Shown here one piece after another: positions 44,575 to 54,151 of a stretch of 64,000 nucleotides of DNA. The stretch's first letter is position 1; each line of letters starts with the position of its first letter. The notes beneath the pieces are model-generated. The model was not told the DNA's origin and ran no database searches. It saw only the letters and a list, made by a program, of their open reading frames with translations. The DNA is taken from positions 2,542,001-2,606,000 of the forward strand of contig NZ_CP028811.1 of the NCBI RefSeq assembly GCF_003055625.1, given 5' to 3'. The DNA is from Flavobacterium magnum. Lineage in GTDB: Bacteria; Bacteroidota; Bacteroidia; Flavobacteriales; Flavobacteriaceae. The position numbers and the translations under genes were made by a program.

Positions 44575-44800
44575 GACAAATTGTAGACAGGAAATTTATA
44601 TGGACAAGCAAATTGAATTTTCCAACATAGTAGTGATGACTGGCCAATTCAATGGGAGGCAGTACAATTGATTAACGTCTCTCCAGGCTTTCAAAGGGCG
44701 CTTACATCATCAAAAGTGACGCCATACACGGGGCCAAATTTATAAAAGGCTGATAATTTGCGTAGCCGATAACAATTTCATTATGAAGGTAAAAAACTAA

Positions 44801-46828
44801 ATGGCATTAAATACTATATTATTAATTATCCTAGCGCTTGCACTGGCAGCCGGACTATCATTTTACCAATACCTTTATAAAAGCAAAACCAGGAGCAGGA
44901 CACACCTGGTTTTATCTGTGCTGCGTTTTTTGTCCGTGTTCGGGATATTGTTGCTGTTGATTAATCCAAAGATTACGAGAAGCACTTTTGAGACCGAGAA
45001 GACACCATTGCCAATCGTGGTGGACAATTCTGAATCCGTAAAGGATTTAAAAGCAGACGCCACGGCAAACGAATTGTTTAAGAAATTATATTCTGATTCA
45101 GGCCTGCGCGAAAAATTTGATGTGCAGGGTTACCGTTTTGACACTGGTTTTGAACTGTCGGAAAAGTTCGATTTCAAAGGAACCCAGACGAATATAGATG
45201 AAGCGGCGCGCAACCTTAAGAGCATCAACCGCAATAAATTGTATCCTACAATCCTCATTTCCGATGGGAATCAAACCACCGGAAATGACTATGTATTCAG
45301 TTTTGATGCCGGAAACAAGGTCTATCCGTTGATTCTCGGCGACACGACAACGTTTACCGACTTGCGGATCAGCCAGTTAAACGTGAACAAATATGCATTC
45401 CTGAAGAATAAATTCCCGGTCGAGGTGTTCCTGCAATATTCGGGTACCAAAGCCATCGAGGCCGATTTCAGCATCGCGCAGGGCAGCAATGTGTTGGCAA
45501 AGGAAAAAGTCAGTTTTTCCCCTTCTAAAAGATCGGCTGTCGTAAACGTATTGTTGCCGGCAGAAAAAAACGGGCTTCAAATCTACCGTGCCCGGCTTTC
45601 TTCTGCGGAAGCGGAAAAAAACTCCTACAACAACATCAAGAACTTTGCGGTGGAAGTCATCGACCAGAAGTCGGAGATCGCAATCGTCGCCTCATTCAAC
45701 CATCCCGACCTGGGTGCGCTCAAGCGTTCCATAGAAATGAATCCGCAGCGCCACGTGACCATCGTAAAGCCAACGGACCTGAAAAGCCTTGACGACTATA
45801 ACGTGTTGGTGCTTTACCAGCCCACGGCCGACTTCAAGCCGGTTTTTGACAGTAATAGGAATGCGGGCATCAATACTTTGATTATCACGGGCACCGCCAC
45901 AGATTTTAATTTCCTGAACCAGCAGCAGCAGACGCTGAACTTCAAGATGAGCGGACAGAAAGAGGATTACTCGGCCGACTTTAATACGCAGTTCAATCTG
46001 TTTGCGATAGACGATTTCGGATTCGACCGTTTGCCGCCTTTGCAGCACGCTTTCGGGACCATTACAGCCAGTGGAAATCTTAACGTGTTGCTGTCGGCAA
46101 GGATTCGGAATATCGCTACAGGCGCGCCCCTGCTTGCATTTACTGAAAATGCGGGTCGGCGTACGGCTTTTCTTTTGGGCGAAAACATTTGGAAATGGCG
46201 GTTGCAGAGTCATGCCGACCTGAATACGTTCGAGAAATTTGATCTTTTTTCGGACAAGATCATCCAATACCTCGCGTCGAACAACGCCCGGAAATCGCTG
46301 GTCGTCAACCACGAGCGGTTTTACAATTCGGGTGATGCTATCGAGATAACTGCGCAATATTTCAACAAGAATTATGAGTTTGACGAAAAAGCGAGGCTGA
46401 CCATTGCGGTAACCAATAGGCAGACGAAACAAACCCGGCAGTACGATATGCTCAAAGGAGCCAATGCCTACAAAGCGAATCTGGACGGACTGGCAGCCGG
46501 GCAATATACCTTCTCCGTCGTTGAGCAGACCTCAAAAAACCGTTACAACGGCAGCTTTGAAATACTTGATTTCAACATTGAAAAGCAATTTGTCAATCCG
46601 GATGTTGCCAAACTGAACCAACTCGCTGCGCAGACCGGCGGCAAAACCTACGTACCGAACCAGGCCGACGCGCTGATCAAAGCACTGCTTGAAAACCCCG
46701 ATTACAAATCGATACAGAAGGAGGTCGTCCGGAAAATTCCGTTGGTCGACAGTATGCTGCTGCTGATCGCTATTGCAGCTTTGCTTTCGGCGGAATGGTT
46801 TATCAGAAAGTACAATGGCATGTTGTAA
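44801..46828 (+). CDS. VWA-like membrane protein, hypothetical
   Basis: A 675-residue protein with two N-terminal membrane helices (about residues 4-25 and 39-58), a large extracytoplasmic part and one C-terminal helix (about 646-665). After the second helix the sequence LPIVVDNSESVKDL resembles a von Willebrand A core with DxSxS at DNSES, and YPTILISDGNQTTGND resembles its second strand. Later parts look like glutamine amidotransferase/beta-galactosidase-type folds seen in such proteins (YNVLVLYQPTADF). Related proteins are widespread in Bacteroidota without assigned function. The 226-base gap before it holds no clear promoter or gene. Confidence 0.75.
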   Translation: MALNTILLIILALALAAGLSFYQYLYKSKTRSRTHLVLSVLRFLSVFGILLLLINPKITRSTFETEKTPLPIVVDNSESVKDLKADATANELFKKLYSDSGLREKFDVQGYRFDTGFELSEKFDFKGTQTNIDEAARNLKSINRNKLYPTILISDGNQTTGNDYVFSFDAGNKVYPLILGDTTTFTDLRISQLNVNKYAFLKNKFPVEVFLQYSGTKAIEADFSIAQGSNVLAKEKVSFSPSKRSAVVNVLLPAEKNGLQIYRARLSSAEAEKNSYNNIKNFAVEVIDQKSEIAIVASFNHPDLGALKRSIEMNPQRHVTIVKPTDLKSLDDYNVLVLYQPTADFKPVFDSNRNAGINTLIITGTATDFNFLNQQQQTLNFKMSGQKEDYSADFNTQFNLFAIDDFGFDRLPPLQHAFGTITASGNLNVLLSARIRNIATGAPLLAFTENAGRRTAFLLGENIWKWRLQSHADLNTFEKFDLFSDKIIQYLASNNARKSLVVNHERFYNSGDAIEITAQYFNKNYEFDEKARLTIAVTNRQTKQTRQYDMLKGANAYKANLDGLAAGQYTFSVVEQTSKNRYNGSFEILDFNIEKQFVNPDVAKLNQLAAQTGGKTYVPNQADALIKALLENPDYKSIQKEVVRKIPLVDSMLLLIAIAALLSAEWFIRKYNGML

Positions 46829-46852
46829 TGGTTTGGCCACGTTCAGCTGAGT

Positions 46853-46891
46853 CTTAAGGAAATCTTAAGTTTGTTTTAAGTCAACCTTAAG
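46853..46891 (+). promoter_or_regulatory. Four 11-bp-phased direct repeats, probable response-regulator binding array
   Basis: CTTAAG (46853), CTTAAG (46864), TTTAAG (46875) and CTTAAG (46886) start exactly 11 bases apart, so all lie on one face of the helix. A -7-like element GATTTTTG (46913-46920) follows 21 bases later and the LtaS-like ATG at 46934. OmpR-family regulators typically bind such direct repeats, and the operon downstream encodes one. Confidence 0.65.
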
Positions 46892-46933
46892 CGCTTCAAT
46901 TGTGCGGTAACCGATTTTTGCAAAAAGAGATAT

Positions 46934-48880
46934 ATGCTGACTAAATTCCTTCCCCGGAAAAGATTTGCCTTACTTACTGCGCTGGCTGTGTGGTTCCTGG
47001 CCGCTTCGTTGCTGCTGCGCGTCACCTTCATGATATGGCAGCATGACGAAATATCATGGAATATCCTCGATGTGTTCCGCACGCTGTTTACCGGTATTTT
47101 CTTTGATATCGGTACGGTCTCATTTGTATTGTTGCCGGCAGTGCTGTACTTTTCGATTTTACCCAACCGCCTCATCGGAAGCTGGTTCGACAAGATCGTA
47201 ACGTATTTCTTTACGGTCCTGATGCTGTTCATCCTCGTGCTGACGTTTTTCGCTGAAATCACTTTCTGGGATGAATTCCGAACCCGTTTTAATTTTATTG
47301 CAGTCGATTACCTGATCTATACCCACGAAGTTGTGGCAAATATCAAGGAATCTTACCCATTGCCCGTTTTGATCGGCGGCGTTTTGCTGATCACAGGGCT
47401 GATTGTTTTTGTGTTTTACAAAAGGCAGGTCTTCCGCGACACGTTCTCTCATGCACTTGCGTTGAAAAAAAGGGTCATCGCGCTTGCCATCACGGTCGGG
47501 ATTGCTTTGGTGTTTTCGCTTGGCATTACAAACAACCAGGCGGAATGGTCATCAAACCGTTACAATTCCGAAATCTCAAAATCCGGCATATATTCGTTTT
47601 TTGCCGCTTTCCGGAACAACCAGATGAAATACACCGAATTCTATTCGTCAACAGGCAATGACGCTGCATTCGATCTGGTCCGGCAGAAACTTGGCTCCCC
47701 CAACGCTACTTTCGTCACCGACAAATACAGCGTGCATCGAACACTGACAGGCGATGGTATGGAAAACAAGAACGTAGTTTTCATCCTGGTGGAAAGCCTG
47801 AGCGCAAAGTTCCTTGGTGAATTTGGCAACACGGAACACATCACGCCGTTTATGGACAGCATCGCGCAACAATCCGTTTGCTTTGAGAACCTCTATGCCA
47901 CCGGCACCCGCACAGTTCGCGGGATGGAAGCCGTCACGCTGAGCATTCCGCCCACGCCGGGACAAAGTATCGTTAAAAGACCCGACAACCACAACCTATA
48001 TACTGTCGCTTCGGTATTCAGGAACCGCCGGTATGATTGCAATTTCTTTTATGGCGGCGATGGTTACTTCGACAATATGAACAGTTTCTTTGGCGGCAAT
48101 GGCTTTACGATCTATGATCGCGGCCGGGGCAGCGTACTGAGTGACGACATCAGGACGACGCGCCACAATATTGCCGACAGTGAGGTGACTTTTGAAAACG
48201 CCTGGGGCATTTGTGACGAAGACATTTTCAATAAAATGCTCGGCGTCGCGGATGCGCAATACCGGTCGGGCAAGCCTTTTTTCAATTTCATCATGACCAC
48301 CTCAAACCACAGGCCATACACATACCCTTCAGGAAAAATAGACATCCCGTCAGGCAAGAGCAGGGAAGGCGCCGTAAAGTATACCGATTATGCTTTGAGG
48401 CAACTTTTCCGTAAGGCAAGCCGCAAGCCCTGGTTCAGGAATACCGTGTTTGTGATAATTGCGGACCATTGTGCGAGCAGCGCCGGAAAAGACGAGATTG
48501 ATCTGGCCAATTACCATATTCCGGCATTTATCATCAATGCGGGAACAACGCGGAAAGTGGAGACGCAGTGCTCGCAGATTGATATTTTCCCGACGCTTTT
48601 CGGGTTATTCGGTTGGTCATACGACTCTGATTTCTATGGCAAGGACGTACTCGAAAATGGCTTTGAGGAGCGTTTCTTCTCCGGGACTTACCGCAAGCTT
48701 GCCTTAGTGAAAAAAAACAAGGCCATGATTTTATCGGACCAGAAAGTGCAACATTTTTATACCTGGGATAAAAACACCAATGCGCTGGAACCTTTGCCCA
48801 TGGATAAAGGATTTCTGACAGAAACCATTTCGTTTTACCAAACAGCGGATTATTTGTTTACAAACCATCGCCTGAAATAA
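46934..48880 (+). CDS. LtaS-like sulfatase-fold membrane phosphotransferase
   Basis: A 648-residue protein with about five N-terminal membrane helices (residues 11-30, 48-78, 88-110, 144-162, 180-198) and an extracytoplasmic alkaline-phosphatase/sulfatase-fold domain from about 275. Active-site features are VFILVESLSAKF (Glu287, metal), GTRTVRGME (Thr327 as the likely nucleophile), and VFVIIADHCAS (Asp-His metal pair). This is the layout of lipoteichoic acid synthase-type enzymes. In Gram-negative relatives they move phosphoglycerol or phosphoethanolamine onto envelope glycans or lipids; the acceptor is unknown here. It is first in an operon with a thioredoxin-fold protein and a two-component system. 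Confidence 0.88.
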   Translation: MLTKFLPRKRFALLTALAVWFLAASLLLRVTFMIWQHDEISWNILDVFRTLFTGIFFDIGTVSFVLLPAVLYFSILPNRLIGSWFDKIVTYFFTVLMLFILVLTFFAEITFWDEFRTRFNFIAVDYLIYTHEVVANIKESYPLPVLIGGVLLITGLIVFVFYKRQVFRDTFSHALALKKRVIALAITVGIALVFSLGITNNQAEWSSNRYNSEISKSGIYSFFAAFRNNQMKYTEFYSSTGNDAAFDLVRQKLGSPNATFVTDKYSVHRTLTGDGMENKNVVFILVESLSAKFLGEFGNTEHITPFMDSIAQQSVCFENLYATGTRTVRGMEAVTLSIPPTPGQSIVKRPDNHNLYTVASVFRNRRYDCNFFYGGDGYFDNMNSFFGGNGFTIYDRGRGSVLSDDIRTTRHNIADSEVTFENAWGICDEDIFNKMLGVADAQYRSGKPFFNFIMTTSNHRPYTYPSGKIDIPSGKSREGAVKYTDYALRQLFRKASRKPWFRNTVFVIIADHCASSAGKDEIDLANYHIPAFIINAGTTRKVETQCSQIDIFPTLFGLFGWSYDSDFYGKDVLENGFEERFFSGTYRKLALVKKNKAMILSDQKVQHFYTWDKNTNALEPLPMDKGFLTETISFYQTADYLFTNHRLK

Positions 48881-48946
48881 AAGTGCCCTGTTTTTTGGTT
48901 GCGAATCGGGAATTTTTTATGGATATTTAGCAGAAAATCGATGCTT

Positions 48947-49381
48947 ATGAAAAGCCTAATATTCGCAGTCCTGATGGTGGGCAACTTCGCCCAAAGCCAA
49001 CAATTGCATTGGAAAACCGATATCGACAAGGCACTCAGGGAAGCGGCCGTGGCAAACAAGGACGTGTTGCTGTTTTTTACGGTGTCAGAACAGTGCGAGA
49101 ATTGTGACAAGCTCGATAAGAATATTTTCAGTAGCGAAGAATTTCAGGCTTTCGCCAAAGAAAATTACATACCGGTGAGGATTGACTTCTCGCAAAAGCC
49201 TACCGAAGAACTGACCGACAGCATGATTGAAAAGAACCTGCTGATCATTGAAAAATATAACAAGGACGGTTTTTTCCCGTTAGTCGTCGTGCTCAGCAAG
49301 GATTCGAAAGTCCGCGGAAAAACCGGCGTATATAAGGAAGAAACGCCCACGCAGTTTATCAGCATGCTGCGAAAATTTTAA
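48947..49381 (+). CDS. Secreted thioredoxin-fold protein with CxxC
   Basis: A 144-residue protein with a signal peptide (MKSLIFAVLMVGNFAQSQQ). The thioredoxin-like part (DKALREAAVANKDVLLFFTVSEQCENCDKLDKNIF) carries the redox motif CENC. Later GFFPLVVVLSKDSKVRGKTG fits the strand after the cis-Pro region, with Pro in FFPL. A longer frame starts with TTG at 48899, but ATG 48941 or 48947 gives the signal peptide directly; I chose the latter. The response-regulator ATG follows 3 bases after its stop. Role: thiol redox or a sensor input in the envelope, by inference. Confidence 0.82.
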   Translation: MKSLIFAVLMVGNFAQSQQLHWKTDIDKALREAAVANKDVLLFFTVSEQCENCDKLDKNIFSSEEFQAFAKENYIPVRIDFSQKPTEELTDSMIEKNLLIIEKYNKDGFFPLVVVLSKDSKVRGKTGVYKEETPTQFISMLRKF

Positions 49382-49384
49382 TTT

Positions 49385-50059
49385 ATGACGAAGATACTCA
49401 TTGTCGAAGATGAACCCGGAATTTCGGGCTTCCTGAAGAAAGGGCTCGAAGAAGAAGGCTATGCGATTGATATTGCGGCTACCGGCAATGAAGGCCTCAA
49501 GCGCGCACTGTCGCACTCCTACGATTTGCTGCTGCTCGACTGGATGCTGCCGGGACTTAGCGGTCTCGACATCTGTACCCGCGTCAGGGAACAGGATAAA
49601 ACCACACCGATTATTTTCATCACCGCGAAAGACACCATTCAGGAAACGATTGCCGGATTGCGCTCGGGCGCCAATGATTATATTAAGAAACCATTCCATT
49701 TTGAGGAACTGCTCGAAAGGATCAGGGTGCAGCTTCGTCACACGGAAGGTGAAGTAAACGAATACCAGCTGGGCGACATCAGCATTAATAAACTGGCACA
49801 TAAGGTGTTCCGTGCAGGACACGAGGTGGCACTCACGCAAAAGGAATTTTCCTTGCTGGAATATCTCGTAAAAAACAAGGGCCGGATCTGCACCAGGACG
49901 CAGATTATTGAAGACGTTTGGAATATCAGTTTCGAATATGACACCGGCGTCATCGATGTTTTTATGAATTCCCTGCGCAAGAAGCTCAACCTTAAAAAAG
50001 ATGAAGATTATATCAGGACCATCCGCGGAATAGGCTATATTGCGGATGAAATCGGCTGA
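49385..50059 (+). CDS. OmpR/PhoB-family response regulator
   Basis: A 224-residue response regulator. The receiver domain has acidic residues ED at 9-10, the phosphoacceptor Asp52 in LLLLDWMLPG, and the conserved Lys in FITAKD. The C-terminal winged-helix trans-activation domain begins near 125 (YQLGDISINKLAHKVFR, LTQKEFSLLEYLVKNKG, TGVIDVFMNSLRKK). The histidine kinase gene follows 1 base after its stop. It is the natural candidate to bind the phased repeats at 46853-46891. Confidence 0.95.
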   Translation: MTKILIVEDEPGISGFLKKGLEEEGYAIDIAATGNEGLKRALSHSYDLLLLDWMLPGLSGLDICTRVREQDKTTPIIFITAKDTIQETIAGLRSGANDYIKKPFHFEELLERIRVQLRHTEGEVNEYQLGDISINKLAHKVFRAGHEVALTQKEFSLLEYLVKNKGRICTRTQIIEDVWNISFEYDTGVIDVFMNSLRKKLNLKKDEDYIRTIRGIGYIADEIG

Positions 50060-50060
50060 T

Positions 50061-51476
50061 ATGTTCCAACTTTCGTTTAAAAACCGACTGGCTTTCAACT
50101 TCATGATCACGACGGCATTGGTGATGTTCGGCGTATTTGCCGTGATTTATGCCATCGTCAAATACAACGTGTACCGCGACGTCAATTCAGACATCGAACA
50201 CGAAATCGCGCTCCATTTTTCGGAAATGGATTTCGATAAGGATATTTTCAAATGGATTGATGTGGAAGAATGGAAAGAACGCGAACACAACCGGCTAACC
50301 ATCGATCCCGTTTTTGTCGAAATTTATAAACCCGACGGCATTCCCGTCGAGAAATCTCCAAATCTTAAAAAGGACAACCTGCATTTTTATCGGAATATCC
50401 ATAAAAAGCATTTTGTGGATACCACCTTGCACCGGCAATCCATACGTCAGGTCCAGGTCCCGATTGTTAGAAATGACAGCATTAAGGGTTACCTCTCGAT
50501 TGCCATGTCTCTGGAAGAAGAGAATGTCGTACTGGACAATTTAATGCTGGTTTTGATTATCTCCGCTATTCTTGTGCTTCCACTGCTGTTTTTCATCATT
50601 CGGTACATCGCTGGCCGTAGCATTCGCCCTATCATACGCATTACCGAAACCGCGAGCCAGATTTCGCGGCAAAATCTTAATTTAAGGATTAACCTGCCGC
50701 CGAACCGTGACGAATTGTTTGTATTATCCGAAACGATAAACAGCCTGCTCGAACGCATTGAAACCGCCGTGGATCGCGAGAAACAGTTTACATCCGATGC
50801 TTCGCACGAACTCCGGACGCCATTGGCTGTAATTAAAGGAAATTTAGAGGTGTTGATCCGTAAACCCCGTGAAAAAGAGGAATATGAAAAAACGATAAAC
50901 TATTGCATTTCCGAAATCAACCGCATGAATAACCTGGTAGACCAGTTGCTTTTACTGGCGCGTTTCGAAAACAGCCAGATTGTGCTCCAGAAACAAAAAA
51001 TCGCGCTGAATGAGATTATTCTCGAGTCACTTGAACGCCTGTCACCCTTGATAAAAAGCCGTAGGAGCGTCATCAATTTTAAGTTCGATGAGCTTTTCCC
51101 GGTGACCACTGATGCCTACAAAGCGTCTATAATTATTGAAAATATCCTGTCAAACGCCATTAAATACTCAGAAGTGGGCGGCGTGGTCGACATTCACATT
51201 TTTAACGAAAACGGCTATGTGATTTGCCGCATCACTGATTTTGGGATCGGTATCTCTAAGCAGGAATTGCAGGACATTTACAAACAGTTTTACCGTGCCA
51301 AATCAAACAAGTTTTCGGACGTAAAGGGCACAGGCATCGGTTTGTCGATTGTAAAAAAACTCTGCGAATTGCTTGGCGTATCCATCGATATCCAAAGTTC
51401 AGAAAAACAGGGAACGACTGTGGCGCTGCTGTTTAAGGATGACGACGCACCGTCAGGCATTTCTGAGGGTTCCTGA
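50061..51476 (+). CDS. Sensor histidine kinase
   Basis: A 471-residue HK with membrane helices at about residues 12-33 and 161-182, which enclose an extracytoplasmic sensor region of about 125 residues. A HAMP domain (about 183-235), a HisKA domain with His249 in FTSDASHELRTPLAV, and an HATPase domain with ILSNAIKYS, ITDFGIGIS and GTGIGLSIVKKLC follow. The frame could begin at a TTG (50040) or an ATG at 50046 overlapping the regulator gene; ATG 50061 gives the better membrane-protein N-terminus (MFQLSFKNRLAFNFM). It is the cognate partner of the adjacent regulator. Confidence 0.93.
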   Translation: MFQLSFKNRLAFNFMITTALVMFGVFAVIYAIVKYNVYRDVNSDIEHEIALHFSEMDFDKDIFKWIDVEEWKEREHNRLTIDPVFVEIYKPDGIPVEKSPNLKKDNLHFYRNIHKKHFVDTTLHRQSIRQVQVPIVRNDSIKGYLSIAMSLEEENVVLDNLMLVLIISAILVLPLLFFIIRYIAGRSIRPIIRITETASQISRQNLNLRINLPPNRDELFVLSETINSLLERIETAVDREKQFTSDASHELRTPLAVIKGNLEVLIRKPREKEEYEKTINYCISEINRMNNLVDQLLLLARFENSQIVLQKQKIALNEIILESLERLSPLIKSRRSVINFKFDELFPVTTDAYKASIIIENILSNAIKYSEVGGVVDIHIFNENGYVICRITDFGIGISKQELQDIYKQFYRAKSNKFSDVKGTGIGLSIVKKLCELLGVSIDIQSSEKQGTTVALLFKDDDAPSGISEGS

Positions 51477-51578
51477 TCACCCTAAGTATTAAAATGTCGT
51501 CTATTCGCCGCCTGTTTGTTTTTAATTGAAAAACCAAAAACCTATATTTACTTTTTAAACGAAGCCAGTTTTTGCTTT

Positions 51579-52718
51579 ATGATTTCCAACGCCAACATCA
51601 ATTTACATTTCCGCGAACCGGGGCCTGAGGAGCCTCAGCTTAACATCCTGTTGACCACCGATGACGATGACGAAAGGCCTGTATACCTGTCGGGCAATTT
51701 CAATGAATGGCACACGCAGGACCGCAAATTTGAGATGGACAAAGTCGGCAATGGCCTGTACCATTTTAGATTCCCCGAAGATTTCGTGTATCCCAACGAG
51801 CTGCTTTACAAGTTTACCAAAGGCGATTGGAGTGCTGTCGAAATTGACCAGTCCGGAAACCGGACCGAAAACCGTTCCTGCACACAAACACAGGGTTTGC
51901 GCCGTGAACATGTCGCAAAGTGGCGTCGGAACTGGCTGCCCTTCAAACCGAATTTCCTTCCGCAAATCCAGCTGATTTCAGAAGGATTCGACATGCCGCA
52001 GCTCAACAGGAAGCGTCGGATCTGGGCATTATTGCCTCATGATTATGACAGTTCGGGCGAACGCTATCCGGTAATGTACCTGCAGGATGCCCAGAATCTT
52101 TTTAACGAACAAGCACAATACGGCAATTGGGAAATTGACAAGAAACTCGCGGTGATGTCCGAATATAAAATCGGTAAAATCATCATTATCGCTATTGAAC
52201 ACGCCGAGCAGGATCGAATAAAGGAATACAACGTGGGCCGGACCGTTTTGGGTGCCGGTGAGGGAAAAAAATACATCCGGTTTATTACCGATACGCTGAA
52301 GCCCTTTGTCGACGGCAAATTCAGGACGAAGCCGGAAAGGGAACACACGGGCATCGGCGGGAGCTCGATGGGCGGGCTCGTAAGCATTTTCAGCGGACTG
52401 ATGTATCCGGAAGTGTATGGCAAACTGATGATTTTTTCACCATCGCTCTGGGTGGTTCCAAAGATGGATTTTATGAATATGAATCTTGATGAACCCGGCG
52501 ACACCAAGATTTACCTCTATGCGGGCGGCGACGAAAGCAAGACCATGATCGGTCAGGTTAAGAAGTTTAAAGACAATATGATTAAGAACGGATTTGTCGC
52601 TGATAAGATGAAAATCCGCCTCAGTATTAATATGGAAGGCCAACACAACGAGCGGTATTGGAGCGACGAATTCCCGAAAGCGATGGAATGGCTTTTTTTT
52701 AACACCAAAGACAATTAA
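51579..52718 (+). CDS. Esterase-D-type alpha/beta hydrolase with N-terminal CBM48-like domain
   Basis: A 379-residue protein. Residues of about 15-100 are a CBM48/AMPK-like beta domain (ERPVYLSGNFNEWHTQDRKFEM, LYKFTKGDWSAVE). From about residue 145 follows an esterase-D-type hydrolase (RRIWALLPHDYDSSGERYPVMYLQDAQNLF) with nucleophile Ser263 in GGSSMGG and the likely catalytic His in EGQHNERYW. The TTG at 51516 that extends the frame is rejected; ATG 51579 follows a near-match -7 TATATTTA (51543-51550). It has no signal peptide, so it is probably cytosolic. The M17 peptidase gene abuts its stop. Confidence 0.87.
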   Translation: MISNANINLHFREPGPEEPQLNILLTTDDDDERPVYLSGNFNEWHTQDRKFEMDKVGNGLYHFRFPEDFVYPNELLYKFTKGDWSAVEIDQSGNRTENRSCTQTQGLRREHVAKWRRNWLPFKPNFLPQIQLISEGFDMPQLNRKRRIWALLPHDYDSSGERYPVMYLQDAQNLFNEQAQYGNWEIDKKLAVMSEYKIGKIIIIAIEHAEQDRIKEYNVGRTVLGAGEGKKYIRFITDTLKPFVDGKFRTKPEREHTGIGGSSMGGLVSIFSGLMYPEVYGKLMIFSPSLWVVPKMDFMNMNLDEPGDTKIYLYAGGDESKTMIGQVKKFKDNMIKNGFVADKMKIRLSINMEGQHNERYWSDEFPKAMEWLFFNTKDN

Positions 52719-54149
52719 ATGAAAATAATTACTGTACACGAACTGGCTGATTTTAAAGGAACGATTTTGATTCCCGTTTTTGAGACCCATGTAAAAAGCC
52801 TCGTTCCAATTGAATTTCAAGGCGTTTCGGTTTCGTCAAAGGTGTTCTACGGAAAAAAGGATACGTCATATCATTCGGATAAATACGACTGCCTGCACCT
52901 CTTCATCGGCTTGGGTAAAACGCCTGATTACAAATCGGTTTTTACGATGTTCCGGCGTATATCGTTAAGGAATAAGGAACATTTCAACACAAACACCGCG
53001 CTGGTGCTTCCCGACGGATTTCAGGCCGGACTCGCAGAAGCCGCTTTCTCCGGATTGCTGGCCGGGACATACGAAATCGGGCATTTTAAAAAAACCGACA
53101 GCCACCCATTTCTCAGAGAAGGTTTTGAACTGGCGCTATTGGCAAAAGGCAATTATACGGAAACGGCAGACAGGGCGTTCAGGATTGCGAAAGCAAAACT
53201 TGAAACGCTGCGTTTGGTAGACCTGCCCCCGAACGTCGCCACGCCGCAATACCTGGCCAAATGGGCCATGGAGGCCGGAGAGAAGTACGGGTTCAAGACT
53301 ACTGTATTCGATCGGCAAACCTGCGTCCAACTTGGGCTGGATGCGTTTTTAGCCGTGGCGCAGGGCAGTGCAAGGGAGCCGCAGTTCATTATTATGGAAT
53401 ACACGCCGGACAACCTGACTAACGGCATGAAGCATATCGGACTGGTGGGCAAGGGAATCACTTTCGATACCGGCGGACTCAATATCAAAACAGCCGGGAT
53501 GCTGCATATGAAATCCGACATGGCGGGTGGCGCAGCTGTCTTGGGCGCCATGCAGCTGGTTTCCGACCTGAAGCTTGACGCCAAAGTTACGGCAATCGTA
53601 CCCGCGTGCGAAAATGCGGTCGGAAATATGTCATTTTTGCCGGCCGATGTAATCAGGAGTTACAGTGGGCACAGCATTGAAATCATTGATACCGATGCCG
53701 AAGGACGGCTGATTCTCGCCGACGGATTGTCGTACCTCACAAAGAACTATAAACCTGACTACATTGTCGACATCGCCACCTTAACCGGAAGCAGCGTAGC
53801 AACTTTCGGGTATGAATGCGGCGCGCTGTTTACGAACAATGAGTCCTTATCCAAACAATTGCAGCAGGCAGGTGATGACGTTGGCGAACGTGTCTGGCCG
53901 TTACCGCTTTGGGAAGCCTACAGGCAGGATATTGAAAGTGAGGTTGCTGATGTGAAGAATTTCAGCGGAAAGCCTGTTGCAGGGGCGATCAGTGCGGCAA
54001 AATTCCTTGAATTTTTTACGGCAGGCCATACGGCCTGGGCGCACCTAGACGTTGCGGGTGTGGCATTCGGGGATGACGAATTTGCGAAAACGAAACATGC
54101 TACCGCATTTGGCGTGCAATTATTGACTAAATTTATTGAAAATCTATAG
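52719..54149 (+). CDS. M17 leucyl aminopeptidase family protein
   Basis: A 476-residue metallopeptidase of family M17. The C-terminal catalytic domain carries the two-metal site: KGITFDTGGLNIKTAG (Lys and Asp), HMKSDMAGGAA (Asp), and DTDAEGRLILADGL (Asp, Glu and the catalytic Arg). The N-terminal domain (1 to about 160) is divergent. Length is standard for the family. It abuts the esterase gene (TAA 52716-52718, ATG 52719) and is followed after 2 bases by an ATP-grasp ligase. A peptidase between an esterase and a ligase suggests that it trims a product or intermediate of the cluster. Confidence 0.93.
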   Translation: MKIITVHELADFKGTILIPVFETHVKSLVPIEFQGVSVSSKVFYGKKDTSYHSDKYDCLHLFIGLGKTPDYKSVFTMFRRISLRNKEHFNTNTALVLPDGFQAGLAEAAFSGLLAGTYEIGHFKKTDSHPFLREGFELALLAKGNYTETADRAFRIAKAKLETLRLVDLPPNVATPQYLAKWAMEAGEKYGFKTTVFDRQTCVQLGLDAFLAVAQGSAREPQFIIMEYTPDNLTNGMKHIGLVGKGITFDTGGLNIKTAGMLHMKSDMAGGAAVLGAMQLVSDLKLDAKVTAIVPACENAVGNMSFLPADVIRSYSGHSIEIIDTDAEGRLILADGLSYLTKNYKPDYIVDIATLTGSSVATFGYECGALFTNNESLSKQLQQAGDDVGERVWPLPLWEAYRQDIESEVADVKNFSGKPVAGAISAAKFLEFFTAGHTAWAHLDVAGVAFGDDEFAKTKHATAFGVQLLTKFIENL

Positions 54150-54151
54150 TT

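Noticed and set aside
44600..44671. A 23-codon open frame (start ATG at 44600) in the 226-base gap between fabG and the VWA-like gene
   Set aside because: Too short, no promoter match, no recognised similarity; it could be a gene remnant but nothing supports expression.
45692..46504. A 270-codon minus-strand frame opposite the VWA-like gene
   Set aside because: The plus-strand protein has sensible topology and composition; the antisense product is Arg/Gln-rich without domains.
49280..50110. A 276-codon minus-strand frame across the response regulator
   Set aside because: The response regulator on the plus strand is unambiguous; the antisense frame is a codon-bias effect.
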